Of a stretch of DNA of 64,000 bases, positions 12,193 through 27,612 are shown piece after piece. The stretch is taken from assembly GCA_963811365.1 (NCBI GenBank), contig CAWEQW010000008.1, positions 1,054,001 to 1,118,000 on the forward strand, written 5' to 3'. Positions within the stretch are counted from its first letter, which is position 1, and every line of letters starts with the position of its first letter. Both the position numbers and the translations under genes were made by a program. This DNA is from CAWEQW01 sp963811365. GTDB taxonomy: Bacteria; Actinomycetota; Actinomycetes; Propionibacteriales; Nocardioidaceae. The notes beneath the pieces are model-generated. The model did no database searches. It saw nothing but the letters and a program-made list of their open reading frames with translations, and was not told the DNA's origin.

Positions 12193-15052
12193 TCAAGGAC
12201 GGCCTCCCGGGAGCGGTCCCGTCAGCGGCAGGGCGAGCAGCTCGGCCAGGTGCACCGCCCGCCGGCCGGTGAGGTCGGCCAGCTGGGTGCGGCAGGAGAA
12301 CCCGTCGGCGAGCAGCACCGCCCCCTCCGGCGCAGCCCGGACCGCCGGGAGCAGGGCGTGCTCGGCGACCGCCACCGACACCTCGTAGTGACCCCGCTCG
12401 ACGCCGAAGCTGCCGGCGAGTCCGCAGCACCCGCCGACCCGGGTGACGGCGGCGCCGGTCCGGCGCAGCAGCTCGGCGTCCGCCGACCAGCCGAGCACGC
12501 TGCTGTGGTGGCAGTGCGGCTGGGCCACCACCTGTGTGCCGGTCAGGTCGGGCGGCGTCCAGCCGGGAAGGTCCGACAGCAGCTCGGCCAGGGTGCGGAC
12601 CCCGGCGGCGACCCGGGCGGCCAGCTCGGCGGTGCGCGGGTCGCCGAGCAGCTGCGGGACGTCCGAGCGCAGCGTCGCCAGGCACGACGGCTCGAGGCCG
12701 ACCACGGGAATCCCTCGCTCGACGTACCGGTTCAGCAGCCGGACCGTCCGGGAGGCCACCCGGGCGGCGGCGGCGAGCTGGCCGGTGCCGAACCAGGTGA
12801 GGCCGCAGCAGGCCGGCTCTGCCACCACCCCCACCCGGAGCCCCGCCGACTCCAGCACCCGGACCGCTGCCCGACCGGCGTCCGCGGCGAACGAGTCGGT
12901 GAACGAGTCGGCCCACACCACGACGTCCGGACCGCCGGTCCTGCCGTCCGTCGCGGACGACGACCGGCGGGCCCAGCGGCGCAGCGGGTCCGCGGCAAGC
13001 TCCGGCAGCCCCCGTCGCTGGTCCATCCCGGCGACGGCGCGGGCCACCCGCTGCACGGTCAGCGGCCGGAGGGCCCGGTTGGCCGCGCCGGCGACCGGCT
13101 GCGCCAGCCGGGCCCACCGGGGCAGCGCGCCGAGCGTGTAGTGGCTGCGCGGCCGGAGCCGCCGGCGGTAGCGCTGCTGCAGCGCCTCGGCCTTGTAGGT
13201 GGCCATGTCCACGCCGGTCGGACAGTCGCGGGCGCAGCCCTTGCAGGCCAGGCAGAGGTCGAGTGCGTCGTGGACCTCCGGTGACCGCCAGCCCTCGCGC
13301 ACCAGGCGGCCGTCCACCATCTCCTGCAGCACCCGCGCGCGGCCGCGGGTGGAGTCCTTCTCCTGCCGGGTGGCCAGGTACGACGGGCACATCACGCCCC
13401 CCGACGTCGTGCTGTCTGCCACGCACTTGCCGACCCCGGTGCACCGGTGCACCGCCTCCACGAGCGAGCCACCGTCGTGCACGAGCCGCAGCCGGTGCCG
13501 TGGCTCGCGCAGCCGCGGCCGGAGGCGCAGGTCGGCGTCGACCGGCACGGGGTCGACCAGCACGCCCGGGTTGAGCAGCCCGTCGGGGTCCCAGAGCCGC
13601 TTCACCGCGCCGAACAGGGCGACGGCGTCCGCGGAGTACATCCGCGGGAGCAGCCCCGACCGGGCGCGGCCGTCGCCGTGCTCGCCGGACAGGCTGCCGC
13701 CGTGCGCCGCGACGAGGTCGGCGCCGTCCTCGAGGAAGCGCCGGAAGCGGTCCCGGCCGTCGCGGTCCCGCAGCGGGAAGTCGATGCGGAGGTGCACGCA
13801 GCCGTCCCCGAAGTGTCCGTACGGCACCCCGTCCAGCCGATGCTCGAGCAGCAGCGCGTCGAAGCTCGCGCAGGTAGCCGCCCAGTCGCGCCGGTGGCAC
13901 CGCGGAGTCCTCCCAGCCGGAGTGCGCGGGCCGGTCCAGGCTGCGGGCCGCGAGCCCGGCGCCGTCCTCGCGGATCCGCCACATCGCGATGGTCTCGAGC
14001 TCGTCACCGACCACCCGATGGTCGACGGCGGCGGCGTCGCGGACCACCGCGCCGGCGAGCGCCGTGGCCTCGGCGGCCGAGTCGGCGGCCACCTCCGCGA
14101 ACAGCCACCCGGAGCCCGACGGCAGGTCCGGCACCGCCGCGGCCCCGCGCCGCTGCCGGACCACCTCGACGATCCGGTCGTCCAGCCCCTCGCAGGCGAC
14201 CAACGGGTGTTGCAGCAGGGCGGGCACGGCGTCCGCGGCCTCGGCCATCGACGGGTAGCCGAGCACGGCGAGGACGCGGTGCGGGGCGTCGCGAACGAGC
14301 CGGACGGTGGCGCCGAGCACGACGGCCAGGGTGCCCTCGCTGCCGACCAGGAACCGGCCGACGTCGCGGCCGTGCTCGGGCAGGAGGTGCTCCAACGCGT
14401 AGCCGGACACCTGGCGCGAGAACCGGCCCAGCTCGGTGCGCACCACGGACAGGTGCTCGTCGACGAGCCGGTCCAGGGCTTCGAGGGTGGCCGAGGCCGG
14501 GCGCCGCCCCGCCCCGAGCTCCAGCCGCTCCCCGGCCGCGGTCACCACCTCGAGCCCCAGCACGTTGTCGGAGGTGCGCCCGTAGCCGAGCGCCCGCGAG
14601 CCGCAGGCGTTGTTGCCGACCATCCCGCCGACCGTGCAGCGGTTGTGCGTCGAGGGGTCCGGGCCGAACCGGAGCCCGTGTGCCGCGGCGGCGCGCTGCA
14701 GGGTGGCGTGCACGGTGCCCGGCTGCACGGTCGCGGTGCCGACCTCGGCGTCGAGCGCGAGGACCCGGTCGAGGTGCCGCGCGGTGTCCACGACGATCCC
14801 GCTGCCGACGGCGTTCCCGGCGATCGACGTGCCGGCGCCGCGCAGGGTGAGCGGGGTGCCGGTCTCCCGGGCCGCGGCCACACAGGCGTGCACCTCCTCG
14901 ACGTGCCGGGGCCGCACGACGGCCTGCGGGACGACCCGGTAGAGCGACGCGTCGGCGGCGTACATCGCCCGGGCCAGGGTCGAGTCGTCCACCTCACCGA
15001 CGCCGTGCCGGCGCAGCGCGGCGACGACGTCCGCGGCGCCGGCCTCGCTCAC
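12193..15052 (-). pseudogene. FAD-linked 2-hydroxyacid dehydrogenase with Fe-S/CCG domains, frameshifted
   Basis: A fusion of an FAD-binding oxidase (PCMH fold, TLRGAGTSIAGNAVGSGIVV and NRCTVGGMVGNNACGSRALG), a GlcD-type C-terminal domain (PYGHFGDGCVHLRIDFP), a ferredoxin-like cluster (CLACKGCARDCPTGVDMATY) and CCG/cysteine-rich domains (PACCGLTWFGTGQ, RVGGCCGLAGSFG). This matches the D-2-hydroxyglutarate/D-lactate dehydrogenase (YdiJ-like) family of about 950 aa. One extra C at 13864 breaks the frame; removing it restores ..YLREFDALLLEHRL.. and a single 952-codon frame. Its GTG overlaps the HOT stop (GTGA). It is either a sequencing error or a very recent lesion, since no other damage is visible. 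Confidence 0.8.
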
Positions 15053-16329
15053 CACAGCTCGAGGCTGTCGCGGATGATGCCCGCCAGGTCGTGCTCCGAC
15101 GGCGCGCGGGGCGCCGTCGCCAGCAGGCGCTGCTGCTGGAGCGCCCCGGCCACCAGGTTCTCCACGTCCTGCTCGCCGTAGCCGACGGCGCCGAGCCCGT
15201 TGGGCATCCCGATGTCGCGCATCAGCGCGGTGAGCACGGTCGGCAGGAGCTCGCGGGGGTCGCCGCGGCGCTCGGCCTCGGGGTCGAGCAGCGCTGCGGC
15301 GCGGAGGTGCCGCTCGGGGTCGGCCGGGAACGTGAAGCGGAACGCCGCCGGGGCGGTGAGCGCGACCGCCATGCCGTGCGGCACGAGCGGCTCGTCGTCG
15401 GGGTAGCCGGCCGGGCGGAAGTCCCGGACCCGCCCGGCGACCGGGTAGGCGATGGCATGCGGGACGTGCACGCCGGCGTTGCCGAAGCCCAGCCCGGCGA
15501 AGGTGGCGGCGAGCGCCATCCGCTCGCGGGCCGAGGCGTCCTGCCCGTCCCGGACCGCCCGCCGCAACGACGACGCCAGGAGGTCCATCGCCCGCTCCGA
15601 CCACAGGTCGGAGACCGGGTTGGCGCCGCAGTACGGCACCCGCTGGTCGGGCTGCTTGCGGTCGTAGGAGGAGTACGGCCGGGCGGTCCAGCTCTCCAGT
15701 GCGTGGCAGACGATGTCCATCCCGCAGGCCGCTGTGACGCCGGCGGGCTGGCTCCAGGTCAGCTCCGGGTCGACGACCGCGAGCACCGGGCGCAGCCGCG
15801 GGTGGCTGATCCCGGTCTTGACGTGCAGGTCGACCACGTCGAGGACGCAGATCGTGGTGCTCTCGCTGCCGGTGCCGGTCGTGGTCGGCACCGCGACCAG
15901 CGGTGGCAGCGGGTGCACCGGGGCGCGACCATCGCCGATCGGGGCGTTGACGTAGTCCATCAGCTCGCCGGGGTTGCTGCTCAGCAGCGCGACCGCCTTC
16001 GCGGTGTCGATCGACGAGCCGCCGCCGACCGCGACGAAGGCGTCCCACGGGCCGGTCGCACGGGCGGCCCGCACCGCGGCGGCCAGACTGGCGTCCGTGG
16101 GCTCCACGTGCACCTCGTCGTACACCCGGACGTCCAGCCCGGAGCGGGACAGGTGCTCGGCGACGCGTGCCGGATGACCGGTGGTCGCGACGCCGGGGTC
16201 AGTGACCACGAGCACCCGGTGGACGTCGTACGCCGCCAGGTCGTGGCCGATCTCGGCGGCGGCCCCGGGGCCGAACTTGAGCGCCGGAGCGCCGTAGGTG
16301 AACACGGTCTCCGGATCCGGGCGCGTCAC
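15049..16329 (-). CDS. Hydroxyacid-oxoacid transhydrogenase (iron-containing ADH family)
   Basis: Iron-dependent alcohol dehydrogenase fold, 426 aa. It resembles ADHFE1/HOT enzymes, which move hydride from 4-hydroxybutyrate to 2-oxoglutarate, giving succinate semialdehyde and D-2-hydroxyglutarate. Visible are AVGGGSSIDTAKAVALL (nucleotide site, near residue 105), PTTTGTGSESTTICVLD, the metal-ligand region GMDIVCHALESWTARPYSS and FGNAGVHVPHAIAYPVAG. It lies in a unit with GTGA overlaps on both sides, and the downstream FAD enzyme could reoxidise D-2-hydroxyglutarate. The exact substrate is inferred from family and context. Confidence 0.85.
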   Translation of the reverse strand: MTRPDPETVFTYGAPALKFGPGAAAEIGHDLAAYDVHRVLVVTDPGVATTGHPARVAEHLSRSGLDVRVYDEVHVEPTDASLAAAVRAARATGPWDAFVAVGGGSSIDTAKAVALLSSNPGELMDYVNAPIGDGRAPVHPLPPLVAVPTTTGTGSESTTICVLDVVDLHVKTGISHPRLRPVLAVVDPELTWSQPAGVTAACGMDIVCHALESWTARPYSSYDRKQPDQRVPYCGANPVSDLWSERAMDLLASSLRRAVRDGQDASARERMALAATFAGLGFGNAGVHVPHAIAYPVAGRVRDFRPAGYPDDEPLVPHGMAVALTAPAAFRFTFPADPERHLRAAALLDPEAERRGDPRELLPTVLTALMRDIGMPNGLGAVGYGEQDVENLVAGALQQQRLLATAPRAPSEHDLAGIIRDSLELW

Positions 16330-16814
16330 CGGCCACCGCCCGGCGCCGGCACCCGGTCGTCGGCGAGCAGGGTCAGGGCGTGCCGCGCGGCACTGAGCAG
16401 GTCGAGCCGCTCGGCCTCCTCGACCGGAACCCAGGCCGCAAGCTCGGTGGAGCCGCCGACCTCCACGACCCGCGGCTCGGCGTCCTGCGACCCGGGCTCG
16501 ATGTCGGCGTCGAAGATCAGGTGGATGCCGTGGTAGTCCTCGACCAGGCCGTCGGCGCGAGCGCCGACGAAGTGCGACGCGTGCACGTCGCGGCTCCGGC
16601 CGGGGACGACGTGCAGTCCGGTCTCCTCGTACACCTCGCGCCGCAGCGCGTCCCGGGGGTCCTCGCCGTGCTCGACCCCGCCGCCGGGCAGCGTCCACCG
16701 GCCGGGGATGCGGGTCCGGTCGGACATCCGGGTGAGCAGGATCTCCCCGTCGCGGGTCAGCAGCGCGTAGGCGGCGACCCGCTGACGCTGGGGTGGTGCG
16801 GCGTCCTCGGCCAT
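16326..16814 (-). CDS. NUDIX hydrolase
   Basis: Hydrolyses a nucleoside-diphosphate-linked substrate; the specificity is not readable. The Nudix box is complete: GVEHGEDPRDALRREVYEE followed by TGL, near residues 59-80. The start is set at the ATG giving MAEDAAPPQRQRVAAYALLT, because TAGACT lies 7 nt upstream and suggests a leaderless message; 13 further upstream codons are open but unsupported. It is first in the overlapping unit with the transhydrogenase and FAD oxidase, although no metabolic link is obvious. Confidence 0.85.
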   Translation of the reverse strand: MAEDAAPPQRQRVAAYALLTRDGEILLTRMSDRTRIPGRWTLPGGGVEHGEDPRDALRREVYEETGLHVVPGRSRDVHASHFVGARADGLVEDYHGIHLIFDADIEPGSQDAEPRVVEVGGSTELAAWVPVEEAERLDLLSAARHALTLLADDRVPAPGGGR

Positions 16815-16821
16815 GCCCGCG

Positions 16822-16827
16822 AGTCTA
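16822..16827 (-). promoter_or_regulatory. -10 element for leaderless NUDIX/HOT/FAD-oxidase transcript
   Basis: TAGACT on the minus strand, separated by 7 nt from the NUDIX ATG, with no ribosome-binding site between them. Confidence 0.45.
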
Positions 16828-16959
16828 GGCGCGCCCGGATCCACCTCGTCCACCAGAGGGCGGCCCGCCCGACCTAGGCTCCGGCCGTCTGCAGCGGGTC
16901 CGGCCGCACCGGAACGACAGCTGTACGTCGCTGTGGCCGGCCACTCCCGGCGAAAGGCC

Positions 16960-16991
16960 GGAGGCCGGGCCCCTCGCGGGACCCGGCCTCC
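16960..16991 (-). terminator. Terminator after rpoC
   Basis: GGAGGCCGGG and its perfect 10-bp complement flank a 12-nt loop, 35 bp beyond the rpoC stop. It has the GC-rich, U-poor form usual for this genome. The remaining bases to the NUDIX promoter show nothing else. Confidence 0.7.
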
Positions 16992-17025
16992 AGGTGTGCC
17001 GGCGCCAGGCCGGGGGACGACGACC

Positions 17026-20925
<3,900 letters not shown>

Positions 20926-20981
20926 AGTGGCTTCTTTCCTCGTGTTCTTGAAGGTGAGTGATCGTGACGGGGACCGACCCC

Positions 20982-21015
20982 GGAGGCACGACGGGCAGCC
21001 GCCCGTCGTACCTCC
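20982..21015 (-). promoter_or_regulatory. Intercistronic hairpin between rpoB and rpoC
   Basis: A 15-bp arm (GGAGGCACGACGGGC) and its complement with one mismatch flank a 4-nt loop. It lies just after the rpoB stop and 57 bp before rpoC. It could be a partial terminator or an mRNA processing/stability element adjusting the rpoB:rpoC ratio; the sequence alone cannot decide. Confidence 0.5.
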
Positions 21016-21022
21016 TGCGGAG

Positions 21023-24490
<3,468 letters not shown>

Positions 24491-24526
24491 GAGGGGTCCT
24501 TCCGAGGGCTCGCGGACTCATCTGGT

Positions 24527-24549
24527 GATGGCGTCGTGGCCCACCACAG
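24527..24549 (-). promoter_or_regulatory. Leader motif upstream of rpoB related to the rpsL leader
   Basis: CTGTGGTGGGC followed by CACGACGCC on the transcribed strand, 37-59 nt before the TTG start. The first 11 nt are identical to part of the rpsL leader. The shorter match makes this weaker than the rpsJ/rpsL pair. Confidence 0.4.
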
Positions 24550-24598
24550 ACCAGCCCACCGGCAGGCTGGGAGCATTTGAGGGCAGACGCAAAGCACT

Positions 24599-24627
24599 AT
24601 GTTACCCCAGGGCGCATCGGGGCACAA
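24599..24627 (-). promoter_or_regulatory. Promoter proximal to rpoB
   Basis: TTGTGC, a 17-bp spacer and TAACAT on the minus strand, predicting a leader of about 100 nt. Confidence 0.6.
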
Positions 24628-24748
24628 CCCGCCAGAGACCCACTTCTCCGGGCCCTCGGAATCGCCCCACCCGAGTCCTCGAGGGTGGCCGGCGAGAGTG
24701 CCGCTGCGGGGTCTCCGCGTGGCCCGCGGCGGACCGCAAGCCACGCAA

Positions 24749-24777
24749 AGCATGAACCCGTCCGGGAGCCGAGTCAA
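24749..24777 (-). promoter_or_regulatory. Candidate distal promoter for rpoB
   Basis: TTGACT (-35), a 17-bp spacer and CATGCT (-10) about 150 bp upstream of the proximal promoter. The -35 is strong and the -10 weak. The rest of the 500-bp gap between rplL and rpoB (apart from the rplL terminator) shows no gene. Confidence 0.4.
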
Positions 24778-24917
24778 GCACCTCGGGCAGGTCCGGCCCC
24801 CGAGAATCGTGCTCGTCGTGCCTCTGGTCGACGTACGGCAGCAGACTCGGGGGGAGCCGCGGGCTCACCAGCCGCTCTCGGCACGGTGACCCTCCGGGCG
24901 GCGTCCAGGCACGCAGA

Positions 24918-24951
24918 ACGGCGGCCACCCCCTGCAGGGGGTGACCGCCGT
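24918..24951 (-). terminator. Terminator of rplJ-rplL
   Basis: A 15-bp stem with one mismatch (ACGGCGGTCACCCCC on the transcribed strand) and a 4-nt loop, about 45 bp past the rplL stop. It separates rplJL transcription from rpoBC, which has its own promoters. Confidence 0.8.
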
Positions 24952-24995
24952 CGGGATGCCGCGGGTCCAGCGAGGAGGCCGTCGCCGGCCTCGGC

Positions 24996-25388
24996 TCACT
25001 TGACCGTGACGCTGGCGCCGGCGCCCGCGAGGGCGTCCTTGGCCTTCTCCGCGGCGTCCTTGCTGACCTTCTCGAGGACCGCCTTCGGAGCGGCCTCCAC
25101 CAGCTCCTTGGCCTCCTTCAGGCCGAGGCTGGTGAGGGCGCGCACCTCCTTGATGACGTTGATCTTCTTCTCGCCGGCGGCCTCGAGGACGACGTCGAAC
25201 TCGTCCTGCTCCTCGACGGCCTCGGCCTCACCGGCACCGCCACCGGCGGCCGGAGCGGCGGCGACGGCAGCCGGGGCAGCCGCGGTCACGCCGAAGGTGT
25301 CTTCGAACTGCTTCACGAACTCGCTGAGCTCGAGGAGGGTCATCTCCTTGAAAGCGTCGAGCAGCTCGTCGGTGCTGAGCTTCGCCAT
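24996..25388 (-). CDS. rplL: 50S ribosomal protein L7/L12
   Basis: Multicopy stalk protein that recruits translation GTPases. 130 aa from MAKLSTDELLDAFKEMTLLE; a flexible Ala/Pro/Gly hinge (about residues 36-58) is followed by the C-terminal domain EFDVVLEAAGEKKINVIKEV and RALTSLGLKEAKELVEAAP. The ATG has AAGGA 9 nt upstream; codons further upstream are open but not part of the family. It lies 63 bp downstream of rplJ. Confidence 0.97.
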   Translation of the reverse strand: MAKLSTDELLDAFKEMTLLELSEFVKQFEDTFGVTAAAPAAVAAAPAAGGGAGEAEAVEEQDEFDVVLEAAGEKKINVIKEVRALTSLGLKEAKELVEAAPKAVLEKVSKDAAEKAKDALAGAGASVTVK

Positions 25389-25451
25389 GGTGGCGGTTCC
25401 TTCCGTGTGGCGGACCCGCACGGTCGTGTGGGTCACGATGGGTTACTTGCT

Positions 25452-26093
25452 TCAGTCCTCGGCCGGGGCCTCGGTGGTCTCGCCCGCGGGCTCCTCCGCC
25501 GGCTCGTCGGCCGCGGCTGAGGCGTCCTCGGCAGGAGCGGCCGCCGGCGTACCGGCACCACCCTGGAGGACGGACGGGTCCTCTTCGGCCTTCGCCTGCA
25601 GCGCACCGGCCAGACGCGCGGCCTGGGCGATCGGTGCGTTGAGCAGGTAGACGGCCTGGCTGAGCGACGCCAGCATCCCGCCCGCGAGCTTCGCGAGGAG
25701 CACCTCGCGGGACTCGAGGTCGGCGAGCCTGGCGATCTCCGACGCGTCGAGCGACTTCCCCTCGAAGAAGCCGCCCTTGATCACGAGGGATGGGTGTGCC
25801 TTGGCAAAGTCACGCAGGCCCTTCGCCGCCTCGACGACGTCGCCGTTGATGAAGGCGATCGCGGTCGGACCGGTGAGCAGGTCGTCGAATCCTTCGACGC
25901 CGGCCTCGGTGGCGGCAATCTTGGTGAGCGTGTTCTTGACCACGGCGTAGTCCGCGTTCGCGCCGAGCGCACGCCGCAGGTCCTGCAGCTGCTTGACGCT
26001 GAGACCGCGGTACTCGGTCAGCACAGCGCCGGCAGAGTCCTGGAACGACTCCACGAGCTCTGCGACGGCGGACGCCTTGTCTGGCCGCGCCAT
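25452..26093 (-). CDS. rplJ: 50S ribosomal protein L10
   Basis: Stalk base protein that anchors L7/L12 dimers and, in many bacteria, binds its own leader mRNA. 213 aa from MARPDKASAVAELVESFQDS, with TEYRGLSVKQLQDLRRALG and TLTKIAATEAGVEGFDDLLT. The C terminus is an Ala/Pro/Glu-rich acidic tail (EDPSVLQGGAGTPAAAPAED onward) beyond the usual 165-175 residues, as in other actinobacteria. A leader of about 215 nt contains a terminator-like hairpin. Confidence 0.96.
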   Translation of the reverse strand: MARPDKASAVAELVESFQDSAGAVLTEYRGLSVKQLQDLRRALGANADYAVVKNTLTKIAATEAGVEGFDDLLTGPTAIAFINGDVVEAAKGLRDFAKAHPSLVIKGGFFEGKSLDASEIARLADLESREVLLAKLAGGMLASLSQAVYLLNAPIAQAARLAGALQAKAEEDPSVLQGGAGTPAAAPAEDASAAADEPAEEPAGETTEAPAED

Positions 26094-26156
26094 GGGTCTC
26101 CTTCCCACTGATGAGTGTGAACCGGTCCGGAGACAGCCGAGGAGACCCGTGCAACG

Positions 26157-26187
26157 AAAAGCGCCCTGGCGCAGACGGCACAGGGCG
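26157..26187 (-). promoter_or_regulatory. Attenuator-like hairpin in the L10 leader
   Basis: CGCCCTG and CAGGGCG arms (7 bp, 12-nt loop) are followed by GCTTTT on the transcribed strand, a rare T-run for this genome. It sits about 65 nt before rplJ inside its leader. L10 leaders in other bacteria bind the L10-L12 complex and attenuate transcription; that role is inferred here from position and shape. Confidence 0.5.
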
Positions 26188-26315
26188 GGAACGCCGACCA
26201 TCGTCGACGACTCGATCAGTGTCACCTGCGCAGGCCGCCCGCTGTGCGGGACCTTCAGCCGGGCCCGGGCTGCTGCCCGCGCGCCGACGACCGGCGGTCT
26301 CTGGTTTCGCCGCCC

Positions 26316-26345
26316 ACCCTACGTGAGCGCAGGGGCGTCGGCCAA
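26316..26345 (-). promoter_or_regulatory. Promoter of rplJ-rplL
   Basis: TTGGCC, an 18-bp spacer and TAGGGT on the minus strand. A transcript from here has a leader of about 215 nt containing the attenuator-like hairpin. Confidence 0.5.
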
Positions 26346-26365
26346 ATCGGGCTGCCCCGGGGGGA

Positions 26366-26453
26366 GGTTCACCATGGTATGCAGGGCAACCGCCACTTCC
26401 CACGAGGTGTACGTCGTGGGAAGGACAGGTTCGGCTGCATCCCGTGGTGAACC
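26366..26453. repeat. Palindromic intergenic repeat, type I copy (88 bp)
   Basis: Outer arms GGTTCACCATGGTATGCAG and CTGCATCCCGTGGTGAACC are complementary at 17 of 19 positions. Inside is a perfect 10-bp hairpin (CTTCCCACGA, 8-nt loop, TCGTGGGAAG). Same length and architecture as the copy at 42859-42946. It lies between the rplJ promoter and the DnaB-type gene, so not at a gene 3' end. Confidence 0.75.
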
Positions 26454-26535
26454 GCAGACCCCCACCAGGCCAGGCCGCCGGACGAATCCGGGCGAATCGC
26501 CTTCGCGGTGGGCGGCGCGGTGCTTCCATGAGCAG

Positions 26536-27537
26536 GTGGATCTCTCACTGCAGACCCTGAGCGGGGTGCTCGACCAGGCGGACTACCGGGTGCGCGCGGA
26601 GGCGCACCCGGCGGCACGGGTCTGGCCGACCGGCTTCGACATCCTCGACCAGCACCTCACCGGGGGATTCCGTTCCGGTGAGCTGGTGCTGCTCGGTGGG
26701 CCGCAGGGCCTCGGCAAGACGACGTGGGTGCTGCAGGTCGCGCGAAACGTGGCCCGTTCCGGCCGGTCGGCGGTGGTGCTCTCCTTCGAGCACGACGCGC
26801 AGACGCTGCTGATCCGGCTGGTGGCCCTCGAAGCCGGGACGCTCGGCGACCCGGACGCGCCCACGATCAGCCGGATCCGGCGTTCGTTCGAGGCCTCGGA
26901 CGGTCGCAGCGGCTCGCTCGCCGACCGGCTCTCCGACACCGCCGGGGGCACGAAGGCGCTCGAGATCGTCCAGGAGTACGCCGACCGGCTGCTGCTGCAC
27001 CGCTCGACGGGCAGCTCGACGACGCTCGACACGATCCGCGAGATCGTCGAGGAGGTCCGCTCGACGCAGGGCCAGGCTCCCCTGGTCGTCGTCGACTACC
27101 TGCAGAAGGTCAAGGTCCCGGGCGGCTCGCAGGAGGAGTCCGAGCGGGTCACGGCCGTGGTCGAGGGGCTCAAGGACATGGCGCTCGACTACGACATCCC
27201 GATCCTCGCCGTGGTCGCCTCGGACAAGGAGGGGCTGCAGTCCGGCAAGCGGATGCGGGTCGCGAACATGCGGGGGTCCTCGGCGCTGGCGTACGAGGCC
27301 GACACCGTCCTGCTGATCAACGACAAGTACGACGTGGTGGCCCGGCACCACCTGGTCTACAACGTGGCGAGCGCCGATCGCTTCCGGGAGTGGGTCGTGC
27401 TCACCGTCGAGAAGAACCGGGCCGGTCGCGACGGAGTCGACATGGAGTTCCGCAAGCGCTTCGAGCAGAGCCGCTTCGAGGGCGAGGGGCGCCCGGTCAA
27501 CGAGCAGCTGGTCGACGAGCGCGTCTTCATCGAGTAG
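26536..27537 (+). CDS. DnaB-type RecA-fold ATPase (DnaB C-terminal domain protein)
   Basis: 333 aa consisting mainly of one DnaB-like helicase C-terminal domain. Walker A is GGPQGLGKTTW (about residues 55-65), Walker B is LVVVDYLQK (about 194), and RGSSALAYEADTVLLIND matches the DnaB C-terminal region. It lacks the DnaB N-terminal primase-interaction domain and is shorter than replicative DnaB (over 440 aa), so it is a paralogue rather than the main helicase. The GTG start (MDLSLQTLSGVLDQ) gives the best family fit, although no clear ribosome-binding site is visible. It is transcribed against the surrounding ribosomal operons. Confidence 0.8.
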   Translation: MDLSLQTLSGVLDQADYRVRAEAHPAARVWPTGFDILDQHLTGGFRSGELVLLGGPQGLGKTTWVLQVARNVARSGRSAVVLSFEHDAQTLLIRLVALEAGTLGDPDAPTISRIRRSFEASDGRSGSLADRLSDTAGGTKALEIVQEYADRLLLHRSTGSSTTLDTIREIVEEVRSTQGQAPLVVVDYLQKVKVPGGSQEESERVTAVVEGLKDMALDYDIPILAVVASDKEGLQSGKRMRVANMRGSSALAYEADTVLLINDKYDVVARHHLVYNVASADRFREWVVLTVEKNRAGRDGVDMEFRKRFEQSRFEGEGRPVNEQLVDERVFIE

Positions 27538-27545
27538 CCGCTCCG

Positions 27546-27593
27546 TTCGTCTGCGGTCGCCGCGCGGCGGCCTCCGACGGGACCGCAGACGAA
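27546..27593. terminator. Bidirectional terminator between the DnaB-type gene and rplA
   Basis: Perfect 13-bp inverted repeat TTCGTCTGCGGTC / GACCGCAGACGAA with a 22-nt GC-rich interior, placed between two convergent stop codons. Confidence 0.75.
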
Positions 27594-27612
27594 TCGAGGA
27601 AGGGGCGGCCGG

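Noticed and set aside
26536..27537. Calling the DnaB-type protein the replicative helicase
   Set aside because: The N-terminal DnaB domain is missing and the length is too short.
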